Counted from the stretch's first letter, positions 44,006 through 55,634 are shown. The stretch: DNA of 64,000 bases from Marsupella aquatica (GCA_973895155.1 OZ316893.1:18662001-18726000), one strand, 5' to 3'. A program made the numbers and translations. The notes: generated by a model not told the origin, from the sequence alone.

Positions 44006-45526
44006 ACAAACACACAAGAAACACAAGTACCGAACTACCTCCACTCAAAAATTTACCAAAATTGGAAGTTGGAAAATTTGAATTTTGAATGCAACAGCGT
44101 AAACAATTTCTTCAAACTGTCTTCAATAAGAAAGTTATTGGCAAAACTATTTTTCGGGTCGCCCTTGGTTTGACCCTACTTAGGGTTGCCCTTGGGGCGA
44201 GGCTCCTTTGAGTCGCCCTTGGTTTGACCCTACTTAGGGTCGCCCTTGGGGCGAGGCTCCTTTGGGTCACTCTCTGAAACCCTGACCTTAGTTTATTGTT
44301 CACTTGTGAGGGGCCCACCTATTCGCCTTATCACAATATAACACGTGCCGCTATGAGCACGATTGAGGTAGATTCTCAATCCCCAATCTTATCACTCAAA
44401 AATCCGTGCTCAGTTCTTGACAAGATAGGTAATGTCATCAGTTATCACTCACTTTCATGAGTCTACCTGATATCAGCTACCACCTCATCTCAAAGAGGCC
44501 GCCAAGTTGCGATGCAAAAAAGAAAAAAATGAAGAAAACAAAAATCTTGAATTTTTCTTTAAAATTTGAAGGAAAAATTTTTTGTTTCGAAATTTTTTTT
44601 GCCATGAGGTGTCCGTACCGTACAGACACCTATCTCAGCGAGTCCAGCCAAGATGAGCAAAAATTTCCGAATTTTTTTTTTCAATTTTTTTTTTGAAAAA
44701 TTTTGGGTTTTTTTTCCCCATTTTTTCGGTCCGTACGCCCATCTCGCGCAAGGTCAACCGAAATTGAGTCAACCTCGGCTGCCCAGCTTAGGTGGGCGGA
44801 AGTTTGAAGGCCCCATCTCAACTCCTCAGCTGAGATTCTGAAATTTTTGGGATAATAGATAACTGATGATGTTGTGTACCCCGTTCTTGACTAGCCAAAA
44901 GCAAATTGATCTATACAACCAATTGTTAGGATCCAACGATCCCCAATTGACTCAAAAACCGCAACATTTGAATGCAAAGATACACGAGAATTGTGGCACC
45001 GGTCGGAGCAAAACCTGTCACAAACTTAGCTATTTGCAAATCAGTTTGGTCGAAACAACACCAGCACCCTCGCGACAAGGTGCTCAACCGTTCAACCACA
45101 AGCTCTAACAAGAACCCCAAAATCATGCAGAAATTCAGGTTGTGATGCTGCGCCCAACTCTCCGTCACGGAACTACAAACCGTCAGAAAAAAACTGCAAT
45201 CTTAAAGTAGCGATAACTCCCACAAAATAGCTCCGTAAAAGCCAATATTTGGCTCAAAATGTCTAGAACTCCGCAAGCTATCTGTTAATCAACTTCTTCC
45301 CTAGATTCAGTAGTTGATTCAAAACATCACATTGTAAACAAGCTTCCGGCCATCATAACTGAGCAACCACGACAGAGATAACCGTCACCTCTTTCAAACA
45401 GGAAAACTCCAGCGCAAAGCGCCCAGTGCAACGATCATGCAATCATCGATAATGATTCAATCTTTCACCCGATCCAACACACCGTACATTCTCCCACTAC
45501 CCAATCAACCGAACGTCAAACACAAA
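44006..45526 (-). other. Copia 5' leader region with local repeats
   Basis: No gene. Contains a 54-bp direct duplication starting at 44160 and 44214 (CGCCCTTGGTTTGACCC...). Also an A/T-homopolymer-rich stretch at 44515-44730 whose two halves are partly complementary (AAAATTTTT...AAAATTTTTT). It is long for a copia leader and may hold an unrecognised insertion. Confidence 0.5.
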
Positions 45527-45538
45527 GCTCTGATACCA
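45527..45538 (-). promoter_or_regulatory. Copia primer binding site (initiator Met tRNA type)
   Basis: The minus strand reads TGGTATCAGAGC, the standard plant copia PBS complementary to the 3' end of initiator tRNA-Met, two bases inside the 5' LTR. Confidence 0.93.
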
Positions 45539-45540
45539 CT

Positions 45541-45836
45541 TGTTGGAAACCGTCAGCTCAGACTAGGCAGCAATGCGGAAACATGAGAATGCACACAATC
45601 TCAAACTACACCTACAAGACACCAATGATGGAGAAACTCTTGAAGGATCCATAGCTCATGAGAAAGAACATGTGAAGAATGAGGGAGAGAATGCTCTCCC
45701 TCCAACCTATACCCCCCGAGGGGGACTAAGATGTGTGGGCCTAAATAAGTGGATCTTATCCTAAACTAACCAAGGGTCAACTAACCCTAATAAGGCCAAA
45801 CTAACTAAAGTCGGGAACTCGAGTCAATTCCTAACA
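45541..45836 (-). repeat. Copia 5' LTR (296 bp, intact)
   Basis: Begins TGTTGGAAAC and ends TTCCTAACA on the plus strand (TG...CA on either strand). The last 171 bp match the split left LTR. The LTR should supply promoter and polyadenylation signals; none was pinned down. Confidence 0.95.
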
Positions 45837-46130
45837 GTTTTCATATCACACCACGTATCAAACTCTAGGATGAAATCATCCAAATCAATTGTGCCAACTG
45901 CACCAGAGTATCTCCTAGGGCCCTTAGTGGACCCATATGTCTCCTCCATTTCCCACAACAATGGTGCAACTACCTGATGATGAGGAGAGTTGGTTATAGA
46001 GCCTTTGTCAAAATCACTATTTGAAACCCCACTGGTATCTGCTAGCAATGTTGTTGGCCAAAATTGCACTCCACTTCGAGTGAAACCGGTCCGTTGTTCA
46101 CCAAGTAGCTTTGCATTATTGGAAGACTCT
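45837..46130 (-). pseudogene. Gypsy-type Gag fragment flanking the copia
   Basis: A minus-strand frame with GAVGTIDLDDFILEFDTWCDMK runs directly into the copia LTR. The motif resembles the start of a retrotransposon Gag core. The continuation expected beyond the copia is absent at 11543, which instead shows a different, plus-strand gag. Confidence 0.6.
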
Positions 46131-46138
46131 GTGATTCC

Positions 46139-46810
46139 AAAACCCTAGGCCACAGGCCGTGGGTTGTGGGTGCCTACCCACGCCACCAAACTGCAAGAGG
46201 CCACAGGCCGTGGGCTGTGGGTGCCAACCCACACAACCAAGATGAATCGGCCACAAGCCGTGGGTTGTGGGTGACTGGTACGCAACCAAACTGTGAGAGG
46301 CCACAGGCCGTGGGCTGTGGATGCCAACCCACACAACCAAGATGAATCGGCCACAGGTCGTGGGCTGTGGGTGTATACCCACGCAAACCAAACTGCGCGA
46401 GGCCACACGTCGTGGGTTGTGAGTGCTAGCCAACCTACAAGAGGCCACAGGCCGTGGGCTGTGGGTGCCAACCCACACAACCAAGATGAATCGGCCACAG
46501 GTCGTGGGCTGTGGGTGTATACCCACGCAAACCAAACTGCGCGAGGCCACACGTCGTGGGTTGTGAGTGCTAGCCAACCTACAAGAGGCCACAGGCCGTG
46601 GGCTGTGGGTGCCAACCCACACAACCAAGATGAATCGGCCACAGGTCGTGGGCTGTGGGTGTATACCCACGCAAACCAAACTGCACGAGGCCACACATCG
46701 TGGGTTGTGAGTGCTAGCCAACCTGCAAGAGGCCACAGGCCGTGGGCTATGGGTGCCAACCCACACAACCAAGATGAATTGGCCATAAGCCGCGGGCTGT
46801 GGGTGCCTCC
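46139..46810. repeat. Minisatellite: 48-bp units in a 144-bp higher-order array
   Basis: The unit is built around GGCCACAGGCCGTGGGCTGTGGGTG. A three-unit block recurs at exactly 144 bp (CCACAGGTCG at 46351, 46495 and 46639), flanked by single diverged units. Each unit is partly self-complementary (CCACAGCCCACGGCCTGTGG), so hairpins can form. Long open frames on both strands are a by-product of a period divisible by three. Confidence 0.95.
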
Positions 46811-47785
46811 CCACCAAGACTCTCTTCGCTCAAGTCATGGGCTAACCACGCCGCAATTGATGGGCAAATCACTATTCACTATTTGTCGTTTCCTCTGTGC
46901 CCTAAGTCACAACCGCCTTGCCTCTCCGCGGTGCCTTATCTTATTGTGCGCCGCCAACACAATTCACCAACATTCAACGTCATTTCCTTCATAGAAACGC
47001 ACTATCCATCAACAAGGAACTTGATGCAAATCAGAATTGTATCCTACAAAAATTGTAAACATAATCGATTGTCGGGCTCCCAATCAAACTGTTTCAATCA
47101 AAACTACAAAGAGTCGCACATCCGACTACTTTCCCTTCACAAAATAGGATCAGACGCCATTGTCTATCTTGCACACAATTGTCGACAGCATTTGCTTGTC
47201 GATCACGTGATCAGTCCTCCACGATTCAGCAACGCATATCGATGAAGATTGCAACTCCAAAACCACAACTTAGCATGTTCAACTTGAAGCTTCACTTGCA
47301 ACTACGCAAGTGCTGCACCAACTTGCAATAGATTGAGATACCAACAATCCGTTCAATAACAACACCCGATCCAAACTACCATGAATCGTCAACAACAAAA
47401 CCAAAAAATCGAACTTCTGTCTGCACAGTCCGCACAATAGAGTTTGAAGCCAATCTTTTGATGTATCTTCAAGAGCAATCAAACAGCGATTGATGCCAAT
47501 CAAACACACAATCCTGTCCAACGCGATCACACACTTATGTCAAGCCAAATGCACCTTACGCCTCAAGGAATCCACGTTACGTACACACAACTAGACAACC
47601 ACACCATAGCTGCTAGAGCTTGTGCTTGAAAGGCTCAACACCAAAAGATGAGCCCTTTGAGCCAACACAAAGAGATATATAACTATCCCTCATAAACATA
47701 CACTAACCCTAAAATACTTAGATAACACACACATGAAAGCCTCAAACCTACATAGTCCGATATCCTATACTACCACTCATACTGG
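46811..47785. other. No gene recognised; possible retroelement leader DNA
   Basis: Rich in short AAC/CAA words. Open frames are short and unlike known families. Confidence 0.4.
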
Positions 47786-48472
47786 TGTGACACCCAACAT
47801 AAAGTTGAGAGGTGGATCAACATATTCTTTGCCAAGGCCACCTAGCTCCGCGATGAGGCTTCAACCATGGAGGTTGACTTGTAGTCTACAAGTTTATTCA
47901 GCTTGCTAGGCAAGCGTGGAGCCGGGCTCCATTCCAGTGTACAAGTCTCCACCATCAGCCTGCTATTAATATTGAAGTTAAGTCAACCGTATGTATGTGC
48001 ACACCAAGTTCTAAGAGTAAACTAAGTCACTCCCCATCATTTCCATCGTGTAAACCAAGATTGTATGTTGTACTTTGTGTGTGTTGGGTGCAATAATGTT
48101 GTCTCGTATGCAGGTTGATAAAGTTGGGTCGGGCATGGTATATCAATTTGCACCGGGTGCAGATTGGAGTTAGAGGCCACGAGTCCGGGTTGGCGGACGC
48201 ATCCCATATTTGGGGATGGAAGGCAGGCAAGCACAAAGGCTTAGAAGTCCCTAAGTTGGGACTGATCGGGGAATTAAATCAGACAAGGGTAAGTTTTGGC
48301 GGCCAAAAAAACTATACCTGGGAAATATATACTTGCAGTAAAGTGCACTTAGTGCTAGTCCGTTGTGAATAAAGTGTGTTGCGCATCCCTCTTTGCCCGA
48401 ACCCTCAAATACTAACAAATGTATGCCTCTTGGGTAGAAAACACACTTAGTGACCAACTTGCGGGTGTGACA
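47786..48472 (-). repeat. LTR-like block related to 12372-14639
   Basis: On the minus strand it opens TGTCACACCCGCAAG at 48472. It contains CTTAGGGACTTCTAAGCC and a CACCCGGTGC stretch shared, in the same order, with the block at 12690-12840. A second GTGTGACACCC word at 47785 could mark its other end. Diverged; no target duplication found. Confidence 0.45.
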
Positions 48473-48489
48473 CAAGGATGTGACATAGT

Positions 48490-48972
48490 TTTTGGTTATG
48501 GTAATGCATTATATAAGCTCCAGGACCATCAAAGTCAAAGAAGTTGCCAAAAAAAAAGTACAATGCACAAGGAAATCTTGAGGTATGATGAGGGAGACTA
48601 GAAACAACCTGGAAGGTAACTTCTCATCAACACTTCATTTCAAGATGCCATTAAGGTGGTAAATCCATGAATCATTTTTGGAGAGAAATACTTTACTAGG
48701 ATGATCACTAACTAAGGTGCTGTCAACACATCTCAACCTTTCTTTTCAAGATACTCAGTTGAGATTAGTAACCAATTCACTTCAATATTCAATTGGTACT
48801 TTGTATCACAAACAAGAGACACTGTCATTATCAAATTGAAGTCATTAATCTTTGGTGAGTAGCCAGTCTTTGCATCCCATGCTCAGGCAAAGGCACTTCA
48901 AAGATCATGCATTAAGAACTTTAGACCTATGTAGATCTCACCAATTAAGGAATCTACTTCAACATCTTACAC
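48490..48972 (-). mobile_element. LINE 3' end fragment with TTACCA-type tail
   Basis: On the minus strand the segment ends ...TCCAGGAGCTTATATAATGCATTACCATAACC, the same 3' end seen at 54905-55030. Upstream sequence is too decayed to translate. Confidence 0.5.
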
Positions 48973-49360
48973 ATTTTTTTTCCCAATGAAATCCCACGGG
49001 AAGGGTGGCCAAAGCAGCCAAAACAACAGCCAAAAGACCAGGGGCTAGGCTCGGAGGGAGACAGCCCCTACAAAGAGAGGCACGACATAGGGGACAAGAA
49101 CTCAAGACAGAAAAAATGCCTAAAGCAGTGAAGGTGAAACGCCTAATGGGCCATCAAAGCCATTGGACCACAGGTCAATGATGGCAGCAAGAAGAATATC
49201 TACATTCTAAAGGACAACTGTCAATAGAACAATCAGTCAAAGGACCACTATCAATAGGACATTCAGTCAACAGAAAGGGCACCAGTCTAAAGAACAATTG
49301 TCTAGAGCACCTAAAGCCTAGACGAGCAACTGTCCTGGAAAAAGTCCCCTAAAAAAGTTG
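48973..49360 (-). mobile_element. LINE-A type 3' end (third copy)
   Basis: A T8 run at 48973-48981 is followed by CCCAATGAAATCCCACGGGAAG, the reverse complement of the LINE-A1 3' end near 6290-6322. Only the 3' region is recognisable. Confidence 0.6.
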
Positions 49361-49399
49361 CAACATTTTCACCAAGTCACAAAAGCTTCCTTTCCTCCT

Positions 49400-50149
49400 A
49401 GCCATGCCGCAAGTCCTTGCATCGGTCGACTTCTGGTAGGGGGGGTGGTAGTAGGGCACCCGATGGTTTGCACCGGTCCACTTCTGGTGGAGGGGCTGGT
49501 AGTAGGGCACCTGGTGGTTCTCACCGGTCTGCTTCTGGTGGGGGGGGTAGGGTGGGGGTGGCACCGGGGCCCCTAGTGGTTCTCATCGGGCGGGTTCTGG
49601 TGTGGGGGTGGCACCAGGGCTCCTAGTGGTTCTCGCCATTCAGGGGCTGCAGGTGGCGGGAGTAGTGGGGCACATGCTACTTCTCGTCATTCAGGGGCTG
49701 GTGGTGGGGAGGGTAGTGGGACCCCTGCTAGTTCTCACCAGTCAATTGGGGATGGGGGCAGTGCCCCAGCTGACCAGTTAGGGGCCAACCAGGGTACTAC
49801 GAGCGTTGGAGGCAGTGGCGGTGGTGTGAGTGGGTCTCACCAGTCGGGTGCCATCGGGGGTGATGGCTCTCACCACTCTGGCACCCAAGTGGGTAGTGGG
49901 GATGCATCCTTTCATACTTGCTCTGCTGGTGGGGGTGCTGCACCACCTTCGCATGACTCAGGAGGTGTGTCTGGTGGTGATGCCCGTGGAAGTAGTGGTA
50001 CAACAGGTCCTAGCACCACAGGTGCAAGTGGGTCACATGCCCCCATTGACGAGGCCCTAGAGGTAGTGCCAGCTGCTAGTACCCCACCATCAAGATCTCG
50101 CATCCGTTCCAAGAAAAGGAAGGGACGACATGCACCAGCATATGGATAG
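49400..50149 (+). pseudogene. Low-complexity Gly/Ser/His-rich coding remnant with basic C-terminus
   Basis: A degenerate tandem region of about 66-bp units (GGTTCTCACCGG.CTGCTTCTGGTGG type) yields Ser-Gly-Gly-rich peptides in changing frames. The last 108 codons (49826-50149) are open and end with SRIRSKKRKGRHAPAYG, an NLS-like tail. It may be the end of a transposon or host ORF. No family is recognised and frames upstream are broken. Confidence 0.35.
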
Positions 50150-50159
50150 GGCAGCCTAG

Positions 50160-50880
50160 GATAGGCCCATATATAGGTAGGCATTTTGCCGATTGACTTA
50201 GAGTACACTTGTGCATTTAGTACTTACCATGTTCATTTGGCAAGGCCAGGCCATCAATCCTCTTTTGTATATCTATTTTGGGGTCTCCCCTTTTTGATTA
50301 TATATTTCTACCTTCTTTGCCTACACACAGATGTTGGGGTCTATGTGTGTCACCATCTTAATACCCTAATTCAGCCCCCAAAATCCAATACAAACCCCAA
50401 ATTTATGAGCCCTACTCTACTGCTTCCGATCTGCTTCCGATACTAGATTTGACGCTCAGTCCGATACACATTCCGTTGCTACCATATTTGCAATGTCCGA
50501 TGCCACATCCTACGCACTTTCCAAATCGAACAATAACGCAACGTCCGATACTTATAATTACGCAATTTCCGATTTCTAAATAAACGGATAAACCGATATT
50601 ATAAAAATTGGACAATGATCACATGTGTACAATGCCTTGCATGCAGTAGTTGCCTCATTTCCAAAACTCTCCGCATCAGGCATGATTTTATCCGATACCC
50701 TCTATGTCGGTCTATGTGATTACTATTGCATCGAAAAGTTTGAAGGAGATCTGATTGTTGGTATCCGATGGTAGAAACAATGGACAGTGCGATATAAGAA
50801 ACATCGGAAATGTGGTTTTCTATGGTACATTTTTTTGAAGGGATCCAATGCCTGTAGAGTCGGAAAATGGCCCAATAATG
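50160..50880. other. AT-rich DNA with dispersed TCCGATA words
   Basis: About ten TCCGAT(A) words occur between 50425 and 50780, spaced irregularly. No gene. They could be the subterminal motifs of an unrecognised transposon, but no ends were found. Confidence 0.4.
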
Positions 50881-50922
50881 TACTAGTGTAATCTCTTTTT
50901 CTTTTGTGGCTCCAACAGTTCT

Positions 50923-51267
50923 CTACGCATTCCTAGCCTCCTCTTGAACAGGCCCCATGTGGCAATTATTCCTAGTAATCCTTGCCTCAAACTTGCTACA
51001 ATCTCCAATGTCATCCTGAAATTGATCAAAGATAGGCGCTTCCACCCTATCCTCCACCACATCCATCTCACATTTATCACACGCTCGCTGAGAATCCCAA
51101 TCTGTAAATCCATCTCTCTCAATTCCCGATGGTTTGAGACCATACCACCTTTGTACATTGTCGTCTGGTTTTCCACAGCCAACAACATGAATAAGAGTTG
51201 GTTGAGAGCAGGATGGGGCTCTAACATCCTGGCTAGGTACCTCACTTGCAGTCAGAGGTTCCCTCAC
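50923..51267 (-). CDS. Unrecognised open frame downstream of LINE-A2
   Basis: 114 codons open on the minus strand (MREPLTASEVPSQD...), Asp/Arg/Cys-containing, with no motif I can assign. A second overlapping frame is equally long, so coding status is doubtful. Confidence 0.2.
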   Translation of the reverse strand: MREPLTASEVPSQDVRAPSCSQPTLIHVVGCGKPDDNVQRWYGLKPSGIERDGFTDWDSQRACDKCEMDVVEDRVEAPIFDQFQDDIGDCSKFEARITRNNCHMGPVQEEARNA

Positions 51268-51445
51268 TAGCGCATCAGCAATGCTTCCCCTTGCAACAAC
51301 ATTCCCTTCAGGACTACCGCCTGAGTAAGACCAGTACTTATGATCACCACCTTCCTCTTTGTTCCTTTTTGCTCTATAGTGGACTTCTGCTCTATCTAAT
51401 TTACTGGAATAAAAAGCAATAGTGCTTGAGGAGGCTCCTTCAAAT

Positions 51446-54370
51446 CTAATATATCTTGGATCCCAATCCTACCCTTGTCCTGTTAATTGCACAAATTGTG
51501 TCTTCCCCAAGATCTTGTAATCCTTCCATGCATCTAATCACATCCTCCACCCTCAACCATTTTGCCAGTGCAGTGATCGTAGGAAAAAAATGAGATGTGT
51601 GCATAGCGCCTCCCATGATTACCAGAGACTTCCAGTGTAGGTCCACTGAAGGCCCACGGGTAACAGAGGAAGAGTCGGTCAGTAAAAGAATACTTTTTTT
51701 GCCTGATGGTTTAGCATTATGCCATTTAGCCAAACAGAAATTTAGCCGCAAACAGTCTAACCCATTCAGACGATGGTTGATCTAGAGACTTGTTAAACCA
51801 AAGTAAGGCATCAAAGTGGGCCCTGAAATCTTTCAGACCTATACCACCATCGATCTTGGGCCAGGAGAGTGTTTTCCAGGCAACAAGGGGGTCCTTTTGT
51901 CCACCATCAACATTATACCCCCAGAGGAAATCCTTGCAAAGTGCTTCTAACTTAGTGGCCAGACTGTTTGAAGAATGCAAAAATATCATGTGGTAAATGG
52001 GAATTACCTAAAGAACATGTTTGACAAGAATGGTATGTCCAGTAAATGAAAGGAACCTATTGGCCCAAGTTGAGAGTCTATTGCCAATTTTGTCTAGGCA
52101 AAAGGTGTGAAGCTGTGTAGAGTTCAGACCCCATCCCATTGGGGCTCCAAGATACCTTTGAATCTCACCACGTTTGCTGATCTTGCATCCCGTTCTGATG
52201 AACCAATCTGGTGTGGATCATCCTGTTCCATGGCCAAAGGGATAACAGTAGACTTATGGACATTTTGCTTAGCTCCAGAAGCCAATTTGTAGCAAGCAAG
52301 CGCCCCCTTGGCACCATTAAAGTCCTCTTCAGATTGGCGTATGAACATGCCCATGTCGTCTACAAAGAGCCTATAACTGATCATGAGAATATCTGAGATC
52401 TGGACACCATTAAATCTCCCTGTTGAGAGATGGTCCATCAATGGCTGGGTCACAAGGACAAAGAGCAATGGGGATAAAGAACAACCTTGACAAACTCCTC
52501 TCCTCATCTGAATAGAGGTATTTACAAACAACAGCAAACAATAATAGCAAACAGAAACTGGTAACAAGAAACATAAACTGTAAACAGGAAAATGAGTGGT
52601 AATTTTTTTTGGAATTTTTTGGAATTTGTTTTTGGAAATTGTTTTTTTTCCAAAACATTTTTTTGCTAGCGCCCAAAGCTAGCCAAAAAATGTTGTAATT
52701 TAATTTTTTTTGGAAAATGTGATTTTTTAGAAAACATTTTTTGATTGTTATTTTTCCTGGTAACAGTAACTTTTTCCTGGTAACAGGAAAATTTTTGCTG
52801 GTACCAGGAAACCTGTTTCCTGTTTTCTATCACGGGTGCCATACCCATCTGAATATCCTTAGAGAAGAGACCATTGATATGCACTTGAGAACTAGCACTG
52901 CTGATAAGTGATCGAATGAGGCTAATAAAGTGTCAGCCCAGGCCCAAGAGGTGCATAGTCTCTCAAATATAAGAATGAGAAACCCGGTCAAAGGCTTTGT
53001 CAAAATCCAATTGTAGAAATAGCAACTCCTGTTTCTGCTTGGTTACCCAATCCACAGTCAGCCAAGCAATGGAAATATTTTCTGATATATGCCTGCCTGA
53101 CATAAAACCCGTTTGCTGCAGGCTGATAAGCTTTTGCAGAAGAGGTTTGAGACAGAGAGCTAAGATTTTTTGCAATCAGTTTGTAGACCGTATTAAGCAT
53201 TGTTAGCAGCCTCCAATCTTTCAATCTGCGTTTGTCTGTCTTCTTTGGGATGAGCTTAATAATACCTTCTTTGATACGAGATGCCAGAACTCCTGTCCAT
53301 CAGAAATCCAGGATCATGTTCAACAAACCCTCCTTGACAAATTCCCAACATGAACAAAAGACCTCCGGGCCAGGAGCTTTATGAAGAGGTAGTAACCATA
53401 GAGTAGCTTGGATTTCATCTGAATTTCAAGCCTGTGAATCTCAGCCGCCGACAAAGCATTGCTAGTATTCTTGAAGAGCATGTGCCTAGCTTCCCTCACC
53501 ACCATGGATCCGCAGCTTGTCATCAGCTTCATATACTTAGATCGACAAACTGATGTTCCACCTCTTCAAGAATCCTTTTTTCCTCTTTGATCACTCTTCC
53601 GTTCTCTAGAAGCAATGAAGCCATAGTTTCTCTACTCCATTGGCTTTTATGCTAGCAAAGTAGAACTTAGATGGCTCGTCACCTTGTCCTAACCACCTGA
53701 GTCTTGAGAGCCGCCTGTCATGCTGTGCCTTATTGTGTTCTGTAGACCTCATTTCTTCCTCAATAGTGGCATAATCTCTGAGATCAGTGTCTGAGTAGTC
53801 ACTGATCATTGCTAACTTTAGAGACCAAAGTTTTTCTCTTAGGCCCCGTGTCTCAGCTTCATGCGCTGAAGTAGAGCCTTGTAGTTCCAAAAATCTATTT
53901 CTAAGTCTCATGGTGGCTAGATGAAGTGCAAATGCGGGCTGTCTTGAATCCTCTCGCCTTCCCCCACGCGTTCTTAAGTTCCTCAATGAAGTATGTTACT
54001 TTTTTTCTATTAGGATTGCTTCCTGCCGGGGAAAGTCTAGATTGTAATAATATCGGTCATGGTCCAACAGCGCAGAGCCACCTTTGTGAATCAGCTTTTC
54101 AACCTCTCCAGCCCACCAGATTTGGCCACTAAAGTAAAATCTATCTAGCCGGGATTGGACCAGTTTGCCGTTGATAGTCCGTCTCCAAGTAAATCTGGAT
54201 CCCTGAAAGTCAGATGCCAAGGAAAATGCATCCTCAAGGTCAAATATAGTTTTGAAGAATCGCCAAAATTCAGCTTCACATCCAAGTATAAGTGGAGAAG
54301 AACCGGAAGAGTCACTCCATCCCTCCGTCATGTTGAAGTCTTCACAAACAATCCAGTAACTTCTCCTAAG
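51446..54370 (-). pseudogene. LINE-A2: truncated ORF2, split by MITE M3
   Basis: Minus-strand relative of LINE-A1. It starts in the endonuclease (VCEDFNMTE near 54340, SRLDRFYFSG, GSALLDHD). It continues through the RT (LDFDKAFDRVSH near 53000, HINGLFSKDIQ, GCSLSPLLF near 52480, FVDDMGMF near 52340) and ends after the LRVEDVIRCMEGLQDL region near 51500. It lacks zf-RVT and a poly(A) tail. Several frameshifts and stops are present. Unlike LINE-A1 it keeps some sequence between the FDR and HINGLFSK motifs. M3 sits between HINGLFSKDIQM and GCSLSP. Confidence 0.88.
52515..52846 (-). mobile_element. MITE family M, copy M3 (332 bp) in LINE-A2
   Basis: Inverted relative to M1: left end GAGGTATTTACAAAC, right end GCACGGGTGCCATACCC-like. 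Flanked by a 9-bp duplication ATCTGAATA (52506-52514, 52847-52855), or 10 bp if the terminal C is shared. Confidence 0.92.
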
Positions 54371-54379
54371 CCTAGTCTA

Positions 54380-54900
54380 ATCATCATGACTAACTAATCT
54401 ATTGTCATTATCCTAATAACTACATACTTCTACATCTACGTAAGGTGGGTTATATGGATTAAGCTATATTACTGATTACCCGCCATGTTAGCAGCATCAC
54501 AAATTACATTCATGACCCTAAGATCACATATGGCTCCAAAATTTCTTATGATTGCTCATTTATTGCATTGTACTTTTGTTATTGCAACTCCTTTGACTTT
54601 TATGGTCCCTGAGCATATAATACATAATACGTACATACAAACTAAGGAGACATTTGAATTTATTCTTGAGAACATCTAGACTGGTATTCTCCACCTTCAT
54701 CATCATTGGACCAGATGCAAGTGTCTAGTGCATGAGCGGAAAGAATCTGTCAACTTTGAATCCGTGCATTGAATCCCCAATCACCCAAACATCCCCATTG
54801 CCTTGGATTGCATGCAAGTACTCAATGAGATGACTAAGTAGGATGGAGTGCCTTTGGTGTGGAAGTTTAACACCATGAATTGATTGTTAGGATCCTTGTA
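54380..54900 (-). pseudogene. LINE-B1 endonuclease fragment
   Basis: The minus strand is nearly parallel to 57300-57650 (ATCACCCAAACATCCCCATTGCC versus AACACCCAAACATCACCATTGCC), which encodes the WVFGDFNAR motif. It is too decayed to translate cleanly. Confidence 0.6.
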
Positions 54901-54904
54901 TCAA

Positions 54905-55335
54905 TATGGTAATGGTAATGGTAATATATTAATATAAGCCCCAAGACCACAAAAATCAAAGGAGCTACAACCAAAAACAAGTACAATGCAAAGAAATCGC
55001 AATTAAAAGAAATTGCTCAAAAGAGGATCAATCTATCCTCTATCAATCTAAGGACCTAAAGAGTCCTCAAAGATGTTCCAAACCTTCTTCTTTGTTCTCT
55101 ATCAATTGCTAAGATAAATCTACCAAGATGTTGAGGGGGATAACTAATCAGTGCAGACAAATCTTTCACCAAGATCTGAGATGTCATTCTTACACCCTCA
55201 TAGAACTTGCAAGCAATGAAAACTTGATATTAATTCTGTACACTAAAGCTGTCACAAAGTTGGCAAACCCTATTTTTCCTCTCAATACCCTTAGTTCCAT
55301 CTCCCTTGTTCTACTTCAAGATGGTGTGAACTAAG
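54905..55335 (-). mobile_element. LINE 3' end with (TTACCA)n tail inserted in LINE-B1
   Basis: On the minus strand it ends GGGGCTTATATTAATATATTACCATTACCATTACCA. It interrupts LINE-B1: the sequence on its left (GATTGTTAGGATCCTTGTA) and the endonuclease start on its right are contiguous in the copy at 57600-57790. Confidence 0.6.
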
Positions 55336-55349
55336 CCTATCGCAAGCAA

Positions 55350-55634
55350 TTATATGTCTGAGTTGTACTGAAATAGTACAAGATAGGTATTCTTGTTATC
55401 CATATTTTCCATAGGGTTTGCATCCTTCATGTAGTATTGCAGTGGTGGACGAGGATCATGCCAGATTTTGTGCATAGCCCTTGTTGCTTTGTGTAGATTT
55501 ACTATGCCTCCAAATCCCCTTCCAGCTTTGAATCTCTTCTCACTGAAGATGGACATTGTGCAATGAAACCCTGGAATGTTTGGTAGATTGTTTGCCTTGT
55601 GTTTCCATGTTTCCAAAAAGATTAAAGTATCCAC
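55350..55634 (-). pseudogene. LINE-B1 endonuclease N-terminus
   Basis: Minus-strand frame with LIFLETWKHKANNLPNIPGF and RFKAGRGFGGI, the opening strands of an APE-type endonuclease (the Glu of LETWK fits the catalytic position). A shorter duplicate lies near 57690-57790. Confidence 0.65.

Larger units (their letters stand above)
11544..45836 (-). mobile_element. Ty1/copia retrotransposon, minus strand, host to CACTA, X1 and a MITE
   Basis: The intact 5' LTR is on the right (45541-45836), followed on the minus strand by a PBS, gag-pol and a polypurine tract. The 3' LTR is on the left, split by the CACTA (11544-11642 and 35628-35699). Removing the CACTA leaves 171 bp that match position for position the last 171 bp of the 296-bp right LTR. 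The first 125 bp of the left LTR are missing and its outer flank does not match the right flank, so the left end suffered a deletion or rearrangement. The polyprotein is split by X1 and the MITE and carries many stops. It is the oldest member of the nest. Confidence 0.93.

Noticed and set aside
46116-46994. Three open frames of over 210 codons on both strands in the minisatellite
   Set aside because: The repeat period (48/144 bp) is divisible by three, so any stop-free unit stays open in every copy; composition is purely repetitive and matches no family.
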